Source of the DNA: Lactobacillus sp. UCMA15818
GTDB lineage: Bacteria > Bacillota > Bacilli > Lactobacillales > Lactobacillaceae
Direction: 5' to 3'
Assembly: GCF_030400225.1 (NCBI RefSeq)
Contig: NZ_VJYB01000005.1
Location: forward strand, 1 to 64,000
Length of the DNA: 64,000 nt
A program made the position numbers and the translations under genes. The first letter of the stretch is position 1. Every line of letters starts with the position of its first letter. Positions 61,726 through 64,000 of the stretch are shown here, piece by piece. The notes below the pieces were generated by a model, which worked only from the letters and a program-made list of their open reading frames with translations, ran no database searches and was not told the DNA's origin.

Positions 61726-63399
61726 TTAATACTCATACACTCTTGTTTCGTATGGTCGTAATTTTTTAAGGTTTTTATCTTTATCATAATTACTAATTAG
61801 TAACTGCTTATTTTCTGGAACATCATAGTTACGCACAACATTCTTATCAGTGAAATTGCCCATGACTAACAGTGTCTTTCCCTCATAGTTACGTTTATAC
61901 GCAAAGACTTCCTCATCATCCGGATCAAGTTCAACATAATTACCATAGACAATCAAATCACTATTATGCCGCAAATCAATCAATCTCTGATAATAATAGA
62001 ATATCGAATCCTGATTATTTAGTTCATTCTTTGCATTAATTTCGGAATAATTTTCATTTAACTTCATCCAAGGTGTGCCCTCCGTAAAACCTGAATTCTT
62101 AGAATCATCCCATTGCATTGGTGTTCTTGCATTATCACGCGACTCTGTAGCTAAATATCGCATCATCGTATCATGATCAACTAATTTTTCACGATCCACA
62201 AGCTGATGATAGGCCTCAAGCGATTCAATATCCTGATAATCTTTCAAATCCTTGAAATGTGCATTAGTCATTCCCAACTCTTCACCCTGATATACATAAG
62301 GTGTCCCTTGTAGCATGTGCAGGATTGTTGCTAACATTTCTGCTGATTTAATTCGGTATTTCGGTGAATCATTGCCAAAGCGTGAAACAACTCGTGCACG
62401 ATCATGGTTATTCCAATACAAGCTATTCCAGCCCTTACCATCTAGTGCTTCTTGCCATTTAGAAAGTGACCTCTTCAAATCCACTAATTTAACAGGCTGA
62501 TCATTCCACTTGCCTAGTCTTGGATCATCATTCATTGTTAGGGTAACATGATCGAATTGAAATACCATGTTCAATTCTTTTGCTTCTAAACCTGTGTACT
62601 TAATAGCATCATCTGGAGTTGAACTAGGCATTTCACCAACACTCATCAAATCATAATGTGAGAGAACTTTATCATTCATTTCTCTCAAATAATCATTGAG
62701 TTTTGGCCCATCTGCTACCATTGGTTCAACATTTGCAAATTCAGCTTGTTTAGGATTAGGCGCATCTGGAAATCCAGCTGGTTTCGATAAAAAGTTAATA
62801 ACATCCATTCTAAAGCCATCTATGCCCTTATCAAGCCAAAATCTCATTAGATCCCAGACATGTTCACGCACTTCTGAGTTTTCCCAATTCAAGTCTGGTT
62901 GACCTTTCGCAAAAAGATGCAGATAATACTGTTTGGTAGACTCATTGTAGTCCCACGTTGAACCACCAAAAAATGAACCCCAATTATTTGGCACTTTTCC
63001 GTCTTTGCCATCACGCCAAATATAAAAGTCGCGATATGGATTGTTCTTACTCTTCTTACTTTCTTTAAACCATTCATGTTGATCAGATGTATGATTAACA
63101 ACCAAATCCATTACAATCTTTAAGCCTAGTCGATGCGCTTCTCTCAATAATTTGTCGAAGATCTCCATATTTCCAAACTTCGGTTGAATTGAGCGATAGT
63201 CACTGATATCATATCCATTATCTTTATCAGGTGATTTATATACTGGATTGAGCCAAATCACATCCACACCTAATTTCTTAATATATGGCAGTCGCTTCAA
63301 AACTCCTCCCAAGTCACCTATTCCATCACCATTACTATCTTGAAAACTCCTTGGATATACTTGATACACAACCGCTTTTTGCCACCATTTCTTTTTCAT
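61726..63399 (-). CDS. GH13 oligo-1,6-glucosidase (alpha-glucosidase)
   Basis: A 557-residue GH13 subfamily 31-type enzyme acting on isomalto-oligosaccharides in the cytoplasm. Catalytic triad: Asp199 in GFRMDVINF, Glu256 in MSVGEMPSS, Asp333 in WNNHDRAR. The QPDLNW motif (168-172) and Val200 after the nucleophile are typical of alpha-1,6 specificity; alpha-1,4 enzymes usually have Thr there. ATG 63399 has GGAGAGGG eight bases before it, and the seven-codon upstream extension is not used. It follows an MFS transporter gene by 28 bases, so uptake and hydrolysis are linked. Confidence 0.9.
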   Translation of the reverse strand: MKKKWWQKAVVYQVYPRSFQDSNGDGIGDLGGVLKRLPYIKKLGVDVIWLNPVYKSPDKDNGYDISDYRSIQPKFGNMEIFDKLLREAHRLGLKIVMDLVVNHTSDQHEWFKESKKSKNNPYRDFYIWRDGKDGKVPNNWGSFFGGSTWDYNESTKQYYLHLFAKGQPDLNWENSEVREHVWDLMRFWLDKGIDGFRMDVINFLSKPAGFPDAPNPKQAEFANVEPMVADGPKLNDYLREMNDKVLSHYDLMSVGEMPSSTPDDAIKYTGLEAKELNMVFQFDHVTLTMNDDPRLGKWNDQPVKLVDLKRSLSKWQEALDGKGWNSLYWNNHDRARVVSRFGNDSPKYRIKSAEMLATILHMLQGTPYVYQGEELGMTNAHFKDLKDYQDIESLEAYHQLVDREKLVDHDTMMRYLATESRDNARTPMQWDDSKNSGFTEGTPWMKLNENYSEINAKNELNNQDSIFYYYQRLIDLRHNSDLIVYGNYVELDPDDEEVFAYKRNYEGKTLLVMGNFTDKNVVRNYDVPENKQLLISNYDKDKNLKKLRPYETRVYEY

Positions 63400-63427
63400 C
63401 TTACTATCCCTCTCCTTCAAACAATTA

Positions 63428-64000
63428 TTATTTACTTTTTGCTATACCTTCTTGAGGCTTGTCTTCCTTGATAACACCAACTGCAACAGCACCCAAAAGC
63501 ATTACAATTCCGGCAACCAGAATCATGCCTGGCATTGAATTGTTGATCAACGGGAAGATTGCAAAACTCGCAACTGATGCAATAATTTGCGGTAAACAGA
63601 TACCACAATTAAACAATCCCATATAAGCGCCCTCATTTTTACCATTTAGAGCAGAAGTAAAAATTGAAAATGCCTCTGTCTGCATTGTAAGATACGAAAT
63701 TCCAATTAAACAAAATGGTAAGATTAACAGATATTGATTATGCGTTAGGAAAACACCCACAAAACCAATTGCTCCCATTATAAGACCAACTCGAAACCAA
63801 AACTTTCTTTTCAAAGGATTCGTCTTTGATAAGATTAAGAATCCCCAGATAACAGCTGCGATAGATTGAATGCATGTTAAGATTCCATACCAATTTCCTG
63901 CAGCTTGATAACCTGCTGATGCCGTATTTGCTGTATTCCAAACATTTTTAGCAATTGCTCCGGTTGCATATGTCCAGAGATATTGGAATGCAAACCAGTC
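63428..64000 (-). CDS. MFS sugar transporter (C-terminal part, runs off the window)
   Basis: One open frame from the window edge to the stop at 63428, encoding at least 190 residues. It includes YLWTYATGAIAKNVWN, then NWYGILTCIQSIAAVIWGFLILSKTNPLKRKFW and several membrane segments to the tail KEDKPQEGIAKSK. The pattern is of a major-facilitator sugar transporter of the SLC45/MalT type found in lactobacilli. The start lies outside. Upstream of the GH13 gene, so a maltose or isomaltose transporter is likely. Confidence 0.8.
   Translation of the reverse strand, partial: DWFAFQYLWTYATGAIAKNVWNTANTASAGYQAAGNWYGILTCIQSIAAVIWGFLILSKTNPLKRKFWFRVGLIMGAIGFVGVFLTHNQYLLILPFCLIGISYLTMQTEAFSIFTSALNGKNEGAYMGLFNCGICLPQIIASVASFAIFPLINNSMPGMILVAGIVMLLGAVAVGVIKEDKPQEGIAKSK

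Noticed and set aside
63738..63941. 67-codon open frame near the window end
   Set aside because: Overlaps the MFS transporter frame, which stays open to the window edge and encodes clear membrane segments.

Overview
The window is low-GC, AT-rich DNA of a fermentative Gram-positive bacterium, almost certainly of the family Lactobacillaceae. The pointers are AAGGAGG-type ribosome binding sites with several TTG and GTG starts, a CopY-controlled copper operon of lactobacillus type, PTS systems, a T-box, DUF4828, DUF2785, DUF998 and EcsC family proteins, an oleate hydratase, and heavy investment in peptide and amino-acid scavenging. A genus such as Liquorilactobacillus is a guess from overall flavour and cannot be proved here. 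The window is chromosomal housekeeping and accessory DNA; I see no phage, plasmid replication genes, rRNA, insertion sequence or CRISPR array.

Layout. 0.1-7.1 kb: M20 deacylase, an unknown small protein, wecB, tRNA-Arg(CCU), a DEAD-box helicase, a Gfo/Idh oxidoreductase, a DUF4828 protein and ogt. 7.3-12.2 kb: polar amino-acid ABC importer with a class III aminotransferase, divergent from a PucR-type regulator. 12.6-15.9 kb: frameshifted OppA-like protein and an M20 dipeptidase behind what looks like a branched-chain amino-acid leader-peptide attenuator. 16.1-21.3 kb: copYBAZ copper-resistance operon with cop boxes. 21.4-28.3 kb: PRD regulator, EIIA, EIIB, EIIC, GH38 alpha-mannosidase and VOC protein, under a probable cre site. 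28.4-32.1 kb: oleate hydratase with a palindromic operator, small Cys-rich protein, TetR regulator, DUF2785 protein. 32.3-34.5 kb: T-box, short leader ORF and OppA lipoprotein. 34.6-44.8 kb: frameshifted EcsC-like gene, tyrosine recombinase, silent hsdS target-recognition cassette, then a type I restriction-modification operon (half-hsdS, hsdR, rhuM, hsdS, hsdM) read from a consensus promoter. 45-53.6 kb: a probable Zur-controlled L33 paralogue, membrane proteins, an S66 peptidase, a GATase, a disrupted HIT gene, a MetE-like protein with a divergent LysR regulator. 53.6-64 kb: GH43-like secreted protein, an ABC importer joined to two phosphatase genes, a CPBP protease, a GH13 oligo-1,6-glucosidase and the end of an MFS sugar transporter that runs off the window.

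The most interesting items are (1) the leader-peptide attenuator at 15553-15858, with mutually exclusive pairings laid out like an enterobacterial ilv attenuator but in front of a peptidase/peptide-binding operon; (2) a dispersed non-coding repeat family, seven copies in 64 kb, made of a terminator-like hairpin plus a long imperfect palindrome, always at gene 3' ends; one copy has split a HIT gene and another supplies the stop codon of a small ORF; (3) a recombinase plus a promoterless hsdS cassette beside the restriction system; and (4) a Zur-type box before a zinc-free L33 paralogue.

How the genes work together: several units serve nitrogen and peptide acquisition (two OppA-like proteins, dipeptidase, amino-acid importer, aminotransferase, MetE-like enzyme), each with its own regulation (attenuator, T-box, LysR, PucR). 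Carbohydrate use is represented by the mannoside PTS and the GH13/MFS pair. All calls come from reading sequence and recalled family knowledge; no searches were run.
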